Under the pieces are notes generated by a model that saw only the letters and a list, made by a program, of their open reading frames with translations, made no database searches and was not told where the DNA came from. This document shows, one piece after another, positions 14,162 to 21,618 of a stretch of 27,954 nucleotides of DNA. Source of the DNA: DASWJQ01 sp036397095 (GTDB lineage: Bacteria; Chloroflexota; Anaerolineae; Anaerolineales; E44-bin32). How positions within the stretch are numbered: the first letter of the stretch is position 1; the number at the start of each line of letters is the position of its first letter. The stretch covers positions 1 to 27,954 of the forward strand of contig DASWJQ010000132.1 of NCBI GenBank assembly GCA_036397095.1, in the 5' to 3' direction. Made by a program: the position numbers and the translations under genes.

Positions 14162-14751
14162 GGGTTGGCCTCCTTGCCGGTTTGTGCAGAAGTGTCGTCC
14201 GTCGCGGGCCGCGCCATCAGTGCCTGCAGCATGCGGGCCTGATCCTGGGCATCGGCCAGTGCATGGTGGCGCAGGGTGTCCGGCAGGGATAGCTTGCCGG
14301 CCAGGGACGGGAAAGAGGTGTCGGCCCAGGGCAGGTTCAAGCGTGCCATCGCATAGGCCTTGACGTCCAGTGCGCTGTGGCCGAACGGGTTGCGACCAAG
14401 GTAACGGTGGAAGTAGGTGCTGACAAACAACCAGTCAAACGGTGCGTTAAAGGCGACCAGCACCGGCGGCAGGTCGGATGGTACGACCTGGGCCAACCAG
14501 TCCGACCAAGCGAGCAAAGCGTCCTCCGGTGGCTCGCCTTCGGCCGCCAACCGCTCGAGCGACAGGCAACTGACGGCCAAGGCCTCAGGCTCGGCGGCCT
14601 GGCGATCAGGCTGCAGTTCGACATAGAAGGTGACGGCCGGATCGCCCACCAGGCAGGCGCCGATCGAGAGCAATGGATAGTTGGCCGGGTCAGGTCCGGC
14701 CGTCTCCACGTCGACAGAGACAAAGCGCGCCAGCGCCGACAGGCTATTCAT
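14158..14751 (-). CDS. DEDDh 3'-5' exonuclease (DnaQ-like)
   Basis: A 197-residue protein with the exonuclease fold of Pol III epsilon. Motif I is VSVDVETAGPDP (Asp14, Glu16), motif II is AFNAPFDWLF (Asp106) and motif III is RHHALADAQDQA (His163, Asp167), with spacing as in the DEDDh group. The enzyme should remove 3' nucleotides from DNA or RNA. There is no polymerase or other domain attached, so it could serve in repair, RNA trimming or small-fragment clearance. The stop overlaps the next start by 4 bases (ATGA), tying it to the unknown nucleotidyltransferase-like protein. It lies 7 bases after the alpha/beta hydrolase gene. Confidence 0.85.
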   Translation of the reverse strand: MNSLSALARFVSVDVETAGPDPANYPLLSIGACLVGDPAVTFYVELQPDRQAAEPEALAVSCLSLERLAAEGEPPEDALLAWSDWLAQVVPSDLPPVLVAFNAPFDWLFVSTYFHRYLGRNPFGHSALDVKAYAMARLNLPWADTSFPSLAGKLSLPDTLRHHALADAQDQARMLQALMARPATDDTSAQTGKEANP

Positions 14752-14758
14752 TCCGCGC

Positions 14759-15481
14759 CTACAGGCGGGCCATCAACCACTGCCGCACCAGATGGGTCAA
14801 TCCGGGGCGCACGTCGGAAAAGGCGTGGTTGGCGCGGGGAAAGCGCACCCATTCTAGTTCGGGAACGATCTGGGGGGCGGACAAGTAGTGCTCCAATGGA
14901 AAGAAGGCATCGCGGTCACCGGTCACCAGCAGGATCGGACGCCCACGCAGGGCCGGTGCCAGCTGCTCGAAGGGCAGCAGGGCATCCCAACCTGCTTGCA
15001 GCTCCTGGGCGGTGGTCGCTTCAAGCGACAGGGCAAACTGCTCGGCCTCGTCAGTGGTCAGCGGCCGGGCGGCCGGGTTGAGCAGCGGCGAGAGGGCAAC
15101 CGTTGCCCGTACCTCGGGCCGGGCCGAGGCCGCCGCCAATGCGACCCAGCCGCCGAGGCTGAAGCCGACCAACCCCAGGCGAGTGGGGTCGACCCGCGGT
15201 TGGCCGCCGAGCCAGTCGACGGCGGCCAGCGCATCGTCGAGCAGCTGGTCGAGGCGATAGGTGCCTCCGGATCCCCAGGAACCTCGAAAATGGAAGTAAA
15301 GAACGTGGAGACCGGCGGCGCGCAAACTCTGGGCCAGATCCAGGTTGAGCTCGTGGCCGGGGATCCCGTGCAACAGGGCAACCGCCGGCGCCGGGTCTGG
15401 GACACTCGCCAGGTATAGGCCGCCCAGCAGCGTCTGACCGCCGGAGGGAATCAGGGCCGCCTCAAGCCGCGGACCACTCAC
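14759..15481 (-). CDS. Alpha/beta hydrolase (prolyl-oligopeptidase/BAAT-like esterase)
   Basis: A 240-residue alpha/beta hydrolase. LLHGIPGHELN (37-47) supplies the oxyanion HG, GFSLGGW (106-112) the nucleophile Ser108, VTGDRDAFFP (186-195) the acid (Asp189 or Asp191) and RANHAFSD (216-223) the His219. The HFRGSWGSGG block is typical of dienelactone-hydrolase-like and CocE/acyl-peptidase relatives. Substrate unknown; no signal peptide. The GTG start at 15481 overlaps the TGA of the small membrane protein (GTGA), which fixes the start; a longer reading frame upstream merely shadows neighbouring genes. Confidence 0.82.
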   Translation of the reverse strand: MSGPRLEAALIPSGGQTLLGGLYLASVPDPAPAVALLHGIPGHELNLDLAQSLRAAGLHVLYFHFRGSWGSGGTYRLDQLLDDALAAVDWLGGQPRVDPTRLGLVGFSLGGWVALAAASARPEVRATVALSPLLNPAARPLTTDEAEQFALSLEATTAQELQAGWDALLPFEQLAPALRGRPILLVTGDRDAFFPLEHYLSAPQIVPELEWVRFPRANHAFSDVRPGLTHLVRQWLMARL

Positions 15482-15708
15482 GCCTCCACATCCGGTTCGT
15501 CGTCGCCCATCATTCGGCGCAGCGTCTCGAAGCGACGGCTCGGTCTTCGCTGGGCGGTGCGCCGGCGCAACAGCAAGCCAACCGCGCTGACGGCGGCGCC
15601 GGTCACCAGCAGTTCCAAGCTCATTTGGCCGCTGGTGCCCATCACCAAGAAGACCAACATGACAACAATGCCGATCAGCACCAAGGCCGATCCCAACCGG
15701 GCCAACAC
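15478..15708 (-). CDS. Small membrane protein, two helices
   Basis: A protein of about 76 residues with a first membrane helix (LGSALVLIGIVVMLVFLVM), a polar turn (GTSGQM), a second helix (SLELLVTGAAVSAVGLLL) and a basic C-terminal tail (RRRTAQRRPSRRFETLRRMMGDDEPDVEA). The start is uncertain: GTG at 15708 is the first usable start codon after the aldehyde dehydrogenase stop. No named family is recognised. The TGA overlaps the hydrolase GTG, so it is translationally coupled within the operon. Confidence 0.6.
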   Translation of the reverse strand: MLARLGSALVLIGIVVMLVFLVMGTSGQMSLELLVTGAAVSAVGLLLRRRTAQRRPSRRFETLRRMMGDDEPDVEA

Positions 15709-15751
15709 TAGTCCGACCTGCCGGGCCGGCCGCCATGTGTGCCGGACATCG

Positions 15752-17332
15752 TCAGCGGATGATGGTGTGGATTTGCTCGTGCATGTAAAGCGGCAGGTAG
15801 TATTGCCCGCCGGCATTCTTGCCCGAGGATCCCGAGCCCTTCCAGCCGCCGAAAGGCTGGAAGCCGGGCCAGGCACCGGTTGTCGAGCCTTGGGGGCGGT
15901 TGGCGTAGGTCACGCCGGCCTCGATGTTTTCGAAGAACCACTCGGCCTGTGCTTCGCTGCCATAGAACCCTGCCGTTAGACCATAGACCGAGTCGTTGGC
16001 CAGCTGCATCGCCTCCTCCAGCTCATCGAACGGCCGGATCATCGTGATGGGCAGGAACATTTCGTGGGCCCACAAGCGGTGCTCATTGGGCACATCGACG
16101 GCGATCGTCGGTTGGCAATAGTAGCCGTTGGCGTAGTCACCCTCGGTCAACACTTTGCCCCCGAAGGCAAACCGGCCGGCGTCGGACAACTCCTCGGCAA
16201 AGGTCTTGAAGTCGTCGTAGGACGACTGGTTGACGACCGGCCCGAGAAAGACGGAGCGCTCCGTCGGGTCTCCCACCTTGAGCGCCTGCGTTGCGGCCGT
16301 GACCCGCGCCACGAAATCCTGGTAGACCGGGCGCTGGACATAGATGCGCGAGTTGGCAGAACACTTCTGGCCCTGCAGTCCAAAGGCCGAACGGACAATG
16401 CCGGTCACCGCCCGTTCCAGATCGGCTTCCTTGGTCACGATAGACGGGTTCTTGCCGCCCATCTCCAGGATCGTTGGCCGCGGGTAGGTGCCGGCGGCAA
16501 AGATGCGAAAAATGTGCATGCCAACATCGTAGGAGCCGGTGAAGGTGATGCCATCCACCTGGTCGCTGCTCGTCAGTTCTTCGCCCAGGGTGCGGCCAGG
16601 ACCCGTGACATAGTTGAAGGCGCCATCCGGCAGTCCTGCGTCGCGGAAGCACTCGGCCAGCAGGCGGGTGGTCCACGGCGTGTCACTGGCCGGCTTCATG
16701 ACAATGGTGTTGCCGGCGACCAGGGCCGCACCGGCCGGGCCACCGGTCAGTGCCGCCGGGAAGTTGAAGGGACTGATGACCAACCAGACACCGTAGGGTC
16801 GGAGCAGCGAGTGGTTGGTGGCGTCGTAGCCGACGAGTGGATCCTTGCCCATCTTGACGAGGTAGCCGTTGTTGGCTTCCATCTGGTCGCAGGCGTAACG
16901 GATCAGATCGGCGGCCTCGGCGGCGTCGCCGAGTGCTTCCATCCGGTTCTTGCCGACTTCCATCGAGATGACGGCGCTAAATTCGAAGATGCGGCGGTTG
17001 ATTTCGTCGGCCGCCTTGCGCATCAGGCCGACCCGCTCCTGCCAGCTCATTCCTGACCAGATAGGGAAGGCCTTGCGGGCGGCCGCCAACGCCTGTTGGG
17101 CGTGCTGCCGGTCGCCCTGCTGAAACGTGCCTAGCAGCCAGTTGGTGTTGATTGGCGAGCGGTCCTCAAAGGTCTCATCGGCCAGCACGTCCTGGCCGTT
17201 GATGAGCATGCCGTGGTTCTGGCCCAGGTTGGCCTTCAAATCGGCCAGAGCCGCCTCATAGCGGTCATGCAGGTCTTCGGGCGGGTCGTACATGGTGGCA
17301 TACGTCAGTCTGAACAGGTCGTCCGCGGCCAT
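15752..17332 (-). CDS. Aldehyde dehydrogenase, P5C dehydrogenase-like
   Basis: A 526-residue NAD(P)-dependent aldehyde dehydrogenase. Key blocks are ISPFNFPAALTGGPAGAALVAGNTIVMKPASDTP (186-219, cofactor entry), FTGSYDVG (264-271), EMGGKN with general base Glu290, and GQKCSANSR with nucleophile Cys324. Cys324 lies in the QGQKCSA form found in L-glutamate gamma-semialdehyde (pyrroline-5-carboxylate) dehydrogenases, and the N-terminal region resembles that group too. The probable role is therefore glutamate formation from proline or arginine breakdown, but no proline dehydrogenase gene is nearby. The start at 17332 has GGAGG 9 bases upstream. A strong promoter at 17417-17445 drives it and probably the four downstream genes. 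Confidence 0.87.
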   Translation of the reverse strand: MAADDLFRLTYATMYDPPEDLHDRYEAALADLKANLGQNHGMLINGQDVLADETFEDRSPINTNWLLGTFQQGDRQHAQQALAAARKAFPIWSGMSWQERVGLMRKAADEINRRIFEFSAVISMEVGKNRMEALGDAAEAADLIRYACDQMEANNGYLVKMGKDPLVGYDATNHSLLRPYGVWLVISPFNFPAALTGGPAGAALVAGNTIVMKPASDTPWTTRLLAECFRDAGLPDGAFNYVTGPGRTLGEELTSSDQVDGITFTGSYDVGMHIFRIFAAGTYPRPTILEMGGKNPSIVTKEADLERAVTGIVRSAFGLQGQKCSANSRIYVQRPVYQDFVARVTAATQALKVGDPTERSVFLGPVVNQSSYDDFKTFAEELSDAGRFAFGGKVLTEGDYANGYYCQPTIAVDVPNEHRLWAHEMFLPITMIRPFDELEEAMQLANDSVYGLTAGFYGSEAQAEWFFENIEAGVTYANRPQGSTTGAWPGFQPFGGWKGSGSSGKNAGGQYYLPLYMHEQIHTIIR

Positions 17333-17416
17333 GAAGCTGCGCCTCCATTGGGGTCAACCGATTGGAATAGACAGGCCCTGCGCATCGTGCGGGCAGGTTG
17401 CAAGGCTACCGATTTC

Positions 17417-17445
17417 AGTATAGCGCCGGCATTCGCCAGCGTCAA
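17417..17445 (-). promoter_or_regulatory. Promoter of the aldehyde dehydrogenase operon
   Basis: On the minus strand TTGACG (17440-17445) and TATACT (17417-17422) are spaced by exactly 17 bases. The predicted start is near 17410, about 78 bases before the ATG. Confidence 0.7.
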
Positions 17446-17455
17446 AAGCCGGACG

Positions 17456-17461
17456 TATAAT
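17456..17461 (+). promoter_or_regulatory. -10 box for the phosphatase-like gene
   Basis: A perfect TATAAT lies 50 bases upstream of the ATG at 17511. The best -35 candidate (TTCGCC at 17432-17437, 18-base spacing) is poor. This promoter region overlaps the divergent aldehyde dehydrogenase promoter, so the two may compete. Confidence 0.5.
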
Positions 17462-17510
17462 CGGCCTGCACGTCCGCTGACAGCGGCGACTTGGCCGTCG
17501 GGAACAGAAC

Positions 17511-17966
17511 ATGACCTGGGTCCATGATCGGATCTTTGCGGCCGGCGGCAGCCACATCCCGGCGACCTGGGCTGCCTTCCACGACCAAACGATGATCGAA
17601 GCGGTCGTACACTTGCGGCCGTACACGCCAGCCCCTTTCGAGGGGGGCGCGCCCGCCGCGTTTCTGTGGCTCGACATCGGCGACGAGAGCCAGGCGGATA
17701 CCCAGTGCCGCCGGTTGGCAGGCAGCTTCGTGCAAGCGCAAGTCGACCGGGGAAGATCTGTCCTGATCCACTCACCCCTGGGCCGACACCGGACTCGCTG
17801 GGTGTACGTCGCCTTTCTGCTGTGCCAGCAAGTGGCCGTCGCCTCGGCCCTGCAAGCGGCCGAAGAGCGGCCGTGGCTGGCGCCGTACCATACCGATGAA
17901 GCGGCCTGGAGCGAACTGGCCGAGAGTCTGGCTTCCAGTCCGGCGACGTTGACGTCCGACGGCTAA
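17511..17966 (+). CDS. Dual-specificity-phosphatase-like protein lacking the catalytic Cys
   Basis: A 151-residue protein with the compact layout of cysteine-based dual-specificity phosphatases: LWLDIGDES (52-60, where the general-acid loop would be), then VLIHSPLGRHRTRWVYVAFLLC (84-105). The last segment is the P-loop region, H-C-x5-R-T in active enzymes. Here His87 and Arg94-Thr95 are kept, but the nucleophilic Cys is Ser88 (codon TCA). Such Cys-to-other changes make STYX-type pseudophosphatases, which bind but do not cleave phosphoproteins. It is followed by a DUF429 gene 23 bases downstream on the same strand, probably in one transcript. No strong Shine-Dalgarno sequence is seen. Confidence 0.7.
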   Translation: MTWVHDRIFAAGGSHIPATWAAFHDQTMIEAVVHLRPYTPAPFEGGAPAAFLWLDIGDESQADTQCRRLAGSFVQAQVDRGRSVLIHSPLGRHRTRWVYVAFLLCQQVAVASALQAAEERPWLAPYHTDEAAWSELAESLASSPATLTSDG

Positions 17967-17989
17967 GCCTCGCCGCCAAAGGAGCCCCC

Positions 17990-18766
17990 ATGTTCTACAC
18001 AGAAGCCATCTACATCGGTGTCAATCCGTCTTCGGGCGGCCGGCCGCTGCAGTATGCGGCGCTCGATATCGAACTCAGGCTGGTAGCCCGGGGCGAGGGG
18101 GATATGGAAGAAGTGCTGGCCTTCATTGGAGGCCAGGACGCGGCGATCGTGGCGGTTGACTCGCCGCAGCGGCCCAGCCTGGGTCTGTTGGCGCAGCCGG
18201 AGGTTCGCAGCCAATTCGATCTCCCGACCGATGGCAAGACCTACCGCAATTGGCGGTTGGCCGAATACGAACTGCGCCGGCGAAACATCCGTTTGGTTAA
18301 CACAGCCACGCTCGAACGGATTGCCAAGGACTGGCTCGAAAACGGCTACCGCCTGTACGGCCGACTGGAACAAATGGGGTATCAGGCGTTTCGAGTCGGG
18401 GGCAGGCCGGCGCGCCAGTTGATGCTCGAGGTGCAGCCCCATGCCGGCTACAGTGTGCTGCTCAAGCGCCAGCCATTCCCCAAGGACAGCCTCGAGGGCC
18501 GCTTGCAGCGTCAGTTGGTCTTGTTCTTGGAAGGGGTTGACCTGCCCAACCCGATGCGCAGCCTGGAGGAAATCACGCGCCACCACCTGCTGCGTGGGGA
18601 ACTGCCGCTGCGTGACGTGTTCCCCGAAGAGCACCTCGATGCGCTGCTGGCCGCCTACACCGCGTTGCTGGTCGGGACGGCGACAGAGCGTGTGGTGCAG
18701 GTTGGGGATCGGGAGGAAGGCTTCATCACCTTGCCGACGGCCGACCTCAAGTCGTTTTACCCCTGA
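17990..18766 (+). CDS. DUF429 family protein
   Basis: A 258-residue protein with the DUF429 layout, a predicted RNase H-like fold. It has an N-terminal strand-turn IYIGVNPSSGGRPLQYAALD, the second core strand AAIVAVDSPQRPSLG (52-66, acidic D57), and a late helix with HLDALLAAYTALLVGTATERVVQVGDREEGFITLP, the usual DUF429 ending. Its biochemical role is not known. The usual first Asp (GID) is Asn here (GVN). The start at 17990 follows AGGAG by a normal spacing. The last 10 bases overlap the end of the convergent ABC ATPase gene (18757-18766). Confidence 0.75.
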   Translation: MFYTEAIYIGVNPSSGGRPLQYAALDIELRLVARGEGDMEEVLAFIGGQDAAIVAVDSPQRPSLGLLAQPEVRSQFDLPTDGKTYRNWRLAEYELRRRNIRLVNTATLERIAKDWLENGYRLYGRLEQMGYQAFRVGGRPARQLMLEVQPHAGYSVLLKRQPFPKDSLEGRLQRQLVLFLEGVDLPNPMRSLEEITRHHLLRGELPLRDVFPEEHLDALLAAYTALLVGTATERVVQVGDREEGFITLPTADLKSFYP

Positions 18767-19887
18767 GACGGACCCTCGGGAGGATCGGGCAGCGGCAGCG
18801 CATCTTCCGGGTCCCAGACGAGACGCACGGCATCCCCAACTTTGAGCGAGGTTGACTGCTGGCCGCGGGCGTTTTGCACGCGAGCAGTGGCCCGCTGACC
18901 GTCGGCCAGGCCTACGACATAACGGATATCGGTGCCAAGGTAGACCACCTCATTGACCGAGCCCGCCAGCCCGTTGGACCCGGCGCCTTTGGCCGACGCC
19001 ACAGAGATCCGCTCGGGCCGCAGCGCCAGGGTGACTTGCTCTCCCGGTTGCAGGCGGCCGCCGTTGACCCGGGCGCCCATGCGGGTTTCCCCCAGCCGGA
19101 CCACCAGATGGTTGTCCTGGACGCCCTCCACCGTTGTCTCCAGGAAAGTCGACTCGCCGATGAAGTCGGCGACAAAGCGGTCAGCCGGTCGCTCGTAGAT
19201 CTCAGCCGGCGTGCCGATTTGCAGCACATCGCCGCCGCGCATGACGGCGATGCGATCCGACATCGTCAGCGCCTCATCCTGATCGTGGGTCACATACAGA
19301 AAAGTGATGCCGACCTGTTCTTGCAGGTGCTTCAATTCGAGCTGCATCGCTTTGCGTAGTTTGAGGTCCAGCGCCCCCAGCGGCTCGTCGAGCAGCAACA
19401 CGGCGGGTCGGTTGACGAGGGCACGGGCCAAGGCGACTCGCTGTTGCTGGCCGCCGGAGAGCTGAGAGGGCCGTCGTTTCTCATAGCCATCCAACTGCAC
19501 CAGCGCCATCGCCTCGGCCACAAGCCGGCTTCGCTCGGCTGCGGGTACGCGCTTCACCGCCAGGCCAAAGCCGACATTGTCGACAACCGACAGGTGCGGA
19601 AACAACGCATAGTTCTGGAAAACCATATTGACCGGTCGGCGATTGGCCGGCACATCGTTCATCGGCTTGCCCTGGATCATGAGCTGGCCTTCGCTCGGAT
19701 CCTCAAAGCCGGCCACAATGCGCAGGGTGGTTGTCTTGCCACAGCCACTCGGGCCCAGCAGCGTGAAGAACTCTCCACGCCGCAGAGTCAAATCGATCGA
19801 GTTCACGGCCACCACGCGATCATCAGGGTTTTGTTCGCCGCCAAACCACTTGCTGACGCCGAGCAGTTCAACCGCCGGATCGTTCAT
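18757..19887 (-). CDS. potA: Spermidine/putrescine-type ABC transporter ATPase
   Basis: A 376-residue ATP-binding subunit. Walker A is GPSGCGKTT (45-53), the Q-loop FQNYALFPH (90-98), the signature LSGGQQQR (143-150), Walker B LLLDEP (164-169) and the H-loop His201. The C-terminal TOBE region (from about 240, with LALRPERISVA) is typical of the PotA/FbpC/MalK branch. It powers import through the two permeases encoded upstream. The start at 19887 has GGAGGTGA 4 bases upstream, and its ATGA overlaps the permease stop. Assignment to polyamines rests on operon partners resembling PotB, PotC and PotD; related opine or iron importers are alternatives. Confidence 0.88.
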   Translation of the reverse strand: MNDPAVELLGVSKWFGGEQNPDDRVVAVNSIDLTLRRGEFFTLLGPSGCGKTTTLRIVAGFEDPSEGQLMIQGKPMNDVPANRRPVNMVFQNYALFPHLSVVDNVGFGLAVKRVPAAERSRLVAEAMALVQLDGYEKRRPSQLSGGQQQRVALARALVNRPAVLLLDEPLGALDLKLRKAMQLELKHLQEQVGITFLYVTHDQDEALTMSDRIAVMRGGDVLQIGTPAEIYERPADRFVADFIGESTFLETTVEGVQDNHLVVRLGETRMGARVNGGRLQPGEQVTLALRPERISVASAKGAGSNGLAGSVNEVVYLGTDIRYVVGLADGQRATARVQNARGQQSTSLKVGDAVRLVWDPEDALPLPDPPEGPSQG

Positions 19888-20693
19888 GCCGTCACCTCCG
19901 GTGCGGTAGACGTTCTTTCGCCGCTGCGCCGCAGCCACTCGGCGACGAATAGGACCCCGATCGACAGAGTCATCAGAACGGCGGTCAGGGTTACCACATG
20001 GGGCAGCCGCCGCGGGAAGCGCAGCTGCGAATACAGGTAAATCGGCAAGGTCGGATCGGTCCCTGCCAGAAAGACGCTCATGGCGTACTCGTCAAAGGAA
20101 GTGGTAAAGCAGGTGAGAAAGGCCGCCAGCAAGGCCGGCAGGCTCATGGGCAGAGTTACCCGCCATTGGGTTTCCCAGAAGCCGGCCCCCAGGTCCATCG
20201 CCGCTTCTTCCAGGTTGTCTTCGAAGCCGATCAAGCGCGAGGCCACGATGAGCATCGCAATCGGAATGTTGATGACGACATGGCCCAACCCGATCGTCCA
20301 CAGCGACAACTGCACATCGACCAACTGGCGGAACAGGATCAAGAGGGCGACGCCCAGCACGATCGCCGGGATGACCAGGGGCACGCCGGCCAAAGCCAGG
20401 AACGCATCGCGGCCGGGGAAGCGGAAGCGAACCACGCCGATGGCCGCCATCGTGCCCAAGACCGTCGCCACCAGGGACGAGGCCACGCCCACCATCAGGC
20501 TGTTGACGACCGAACCCAACAGGGCGTCGGCTTCAAACAGGGCTTGGTACCAGCGCAGCGTGAAGCCGCGCAGCGGGAAGGTCAGCAGAATCGAGTCGTT
20601 GAACGAGAACACGATCAACAGCAGAATGGGCGCATACAGGAAGGCGGTCAAGACCAGGAAGTAGAGCCCGCCCCAGGGCACGCGACGCAACAT
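19884..20693 (-). CDS. potC: Polyamine-type ABC transporter permease (PotC-like)
   Basis: A 269-residue inner-membrane protein with six predicted helices. The cytoplasmic EAA loop EEAAMDLGAGFWETQWRVTLP (about 181-201), which docks on the ATPase, is followed by LTCFTTSFDEYAMSVFLAG, closely matching the PotC signature. Its ATG comes 3 bases after the stop of the PotB-like gene, and its own stop overlaps the ATPase start, so the order B-C-A is tightly coupled. Confidence 0.88.
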   Translation of the reverse strand: MLRRVPWGGLYFLVLTAFLYAPILLLIVFSFNDSILLTFPLRGFTLRWYQALFEADALLGSVVNSLMVGVASSLVATVLGTMAAIGVVRFRFPGRDAFLALAGVPLVIPAIVLGVALLILFRQLVDVQLSLWTIGLGHVVINIPIAMLIVASRLIGFEDNLEEAAMDLGAGFWETQWRVTLPMSLPALLAAFLTCFTTSFDEYAMSVFLAGTDPTLPIYLYSQLRFPRRLPHVVTLTAVLMTLSIGVLFVAEWLRRSGERTSTAPEVTA

Positions 20694-20696
20694 CGG

Positions 20697-21557
20697 CTAC
20701 AGCCCGGCCAACTCGGTCAGCCGGACAAAGCGGCTGAACAGCAGGATCGGAAGCAGGACGCCCAGCAGCATCGCCAGGCTCATGACCGATCCCATCGGCC
20801 AGTTGAGGGCGTTGAGGAATTGGTCCTGCACCAAGTTGCCATACATGATGCCGCGCGGCCCGCCGACCAGCGCCGGGGTGACATATTCGCCGACGGTCGG
20901 AATGAACACAAATAAGAAGCCGGCGATCACCCCCGGCAGGCTGAGCGGCAGGGTGACCCGCAGGAACGCGTTCCACGGTCGGGCACCCAAATCGCGCGCC
21001 GCCTCGAGCAGACTGGGCTCGTTGCGTTCGAGGGCGGCATAGATTGGCAAAGCCACAAACGGTATCCAGGTGTACACCAGCGTAATAATGACCGCAGTGC
21101 GGTTGTACAGAAACAGCGAGCCCAAATCAGCGGCCAAGCCCAAGCTGGCCAACACGGTGTTGAGCACCCCACCCGATCCCAGGATGATCTTCCAGGCTAG
21201 CACCCGCAGCAAGTAGCTGGTCCAGGCCGGGATGATGATGAGGGTCAGCAGGGTGAAGCGCCGGCTGCCGGCGCTGAAGGACAGGTAGTAGGCAACGGGG
21301 TAGGCCAACACGACCGACAGCAAAGCGACGATGGCGGCCACGCCAGCGGAGCGGGCCAGCAGCGACTGAAACGGCTGATTCTGCAGGAAGGCGGCGTAGT
21401 TGTTCAGCGTGAACTGCTGGGCAGCCTGGCCAAAGCTGCCGGCGCGGAAGGTAAACAGCACCATCGTGACGACGGGCATCACCAGCAGCAGCGCGAGCCA
21501 CAAGCTGGGTGGCGCCATCAAGATGGCAAGGCGACGTCGGGTCAATGAACTCTCCAT
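20697..21557 (-). CDS. potB: Polyamine-type ABC transporter permease (PotB-like)
   Basis: A 286-residue permease with six helices. It has a PotB-like TM1 (LWLALLLVMPVVTMVLFTF), the EAA loop LEAARDLGARPWNAFLRVTLPLSLPGV (about 184-210) and PTVGEYVTPALVGGPRGIMYGNLVQDQF, which is characteristic of PotB. It forms the channel heterodimer with the next gene product. A stable hairpin lies between this gene and the upstream binding-protein gene, probably lowering permease expression relative to the binding protein. Confidence 0.88.
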   Translation of the reverse strand: MESSLTRRRLAILMAPPSLWLALLLVMPVVTMVLFTFRAGSFGQAAQQFTLNNYAAFLQNQPFQSLLARSAGVAAIVALLSVVLAYPVAYYLSFSAGSRRFTLLTLIIIPAWTSYLLRVLAWKIILGSGGVLNTVLASLGLAADLGSLFLYNRTAVIITLVYTWIPFVALPIYAALERNEPSLLEAARDLGARPWNAFLRVTLPLSLPGVIAGFLFVFIPTVGEYVTPALVGGPRGIMYGNLVQDQFLNALNWPMGSVMSLAMLLGVLLPILLFSRFVRLTELAGL

Positions 21558-21566
21558 ATTCCAAAG

Positions 21567-21602
21567 AAGGGCGAGTGCGATGCTTCCACCGCACTCGCCC
21601 TT
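21567..21602 (-). terminator. Intercistronic hairpin between binding protein and permease genes
   Basis: Perfect 13-base arms (21567-21579 and 21590-21602; GCGAGTGCG core) enclose a 10-base loop. On the minus strand it is followed only by CTTTGG, so it is more likely a partial terminator or a 3'-end stabiliser of the binding-protein mRNA than a full stop signal. Confidence 0.65.
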
Positions 21603-21618
21603 CCTCTTGCCAAAGGGT

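Noticed and set aside
14759..15736. Longer start for the alpha/beta hydrolase (325 codons)
   Set aside because: The added N-terminus runs through the small membrane protein gene and looks like a frame shadow; the GTG at 15481 overlapping the upstream stop is the better start.
16064..17056. A 330-codon + strand open frame opposite the aldehyde dehydrogenase gene
   Set aside because: It is a shadow frame in GC-rich sequence; the minus strand encodes a complete, motif-bearing enzyme.
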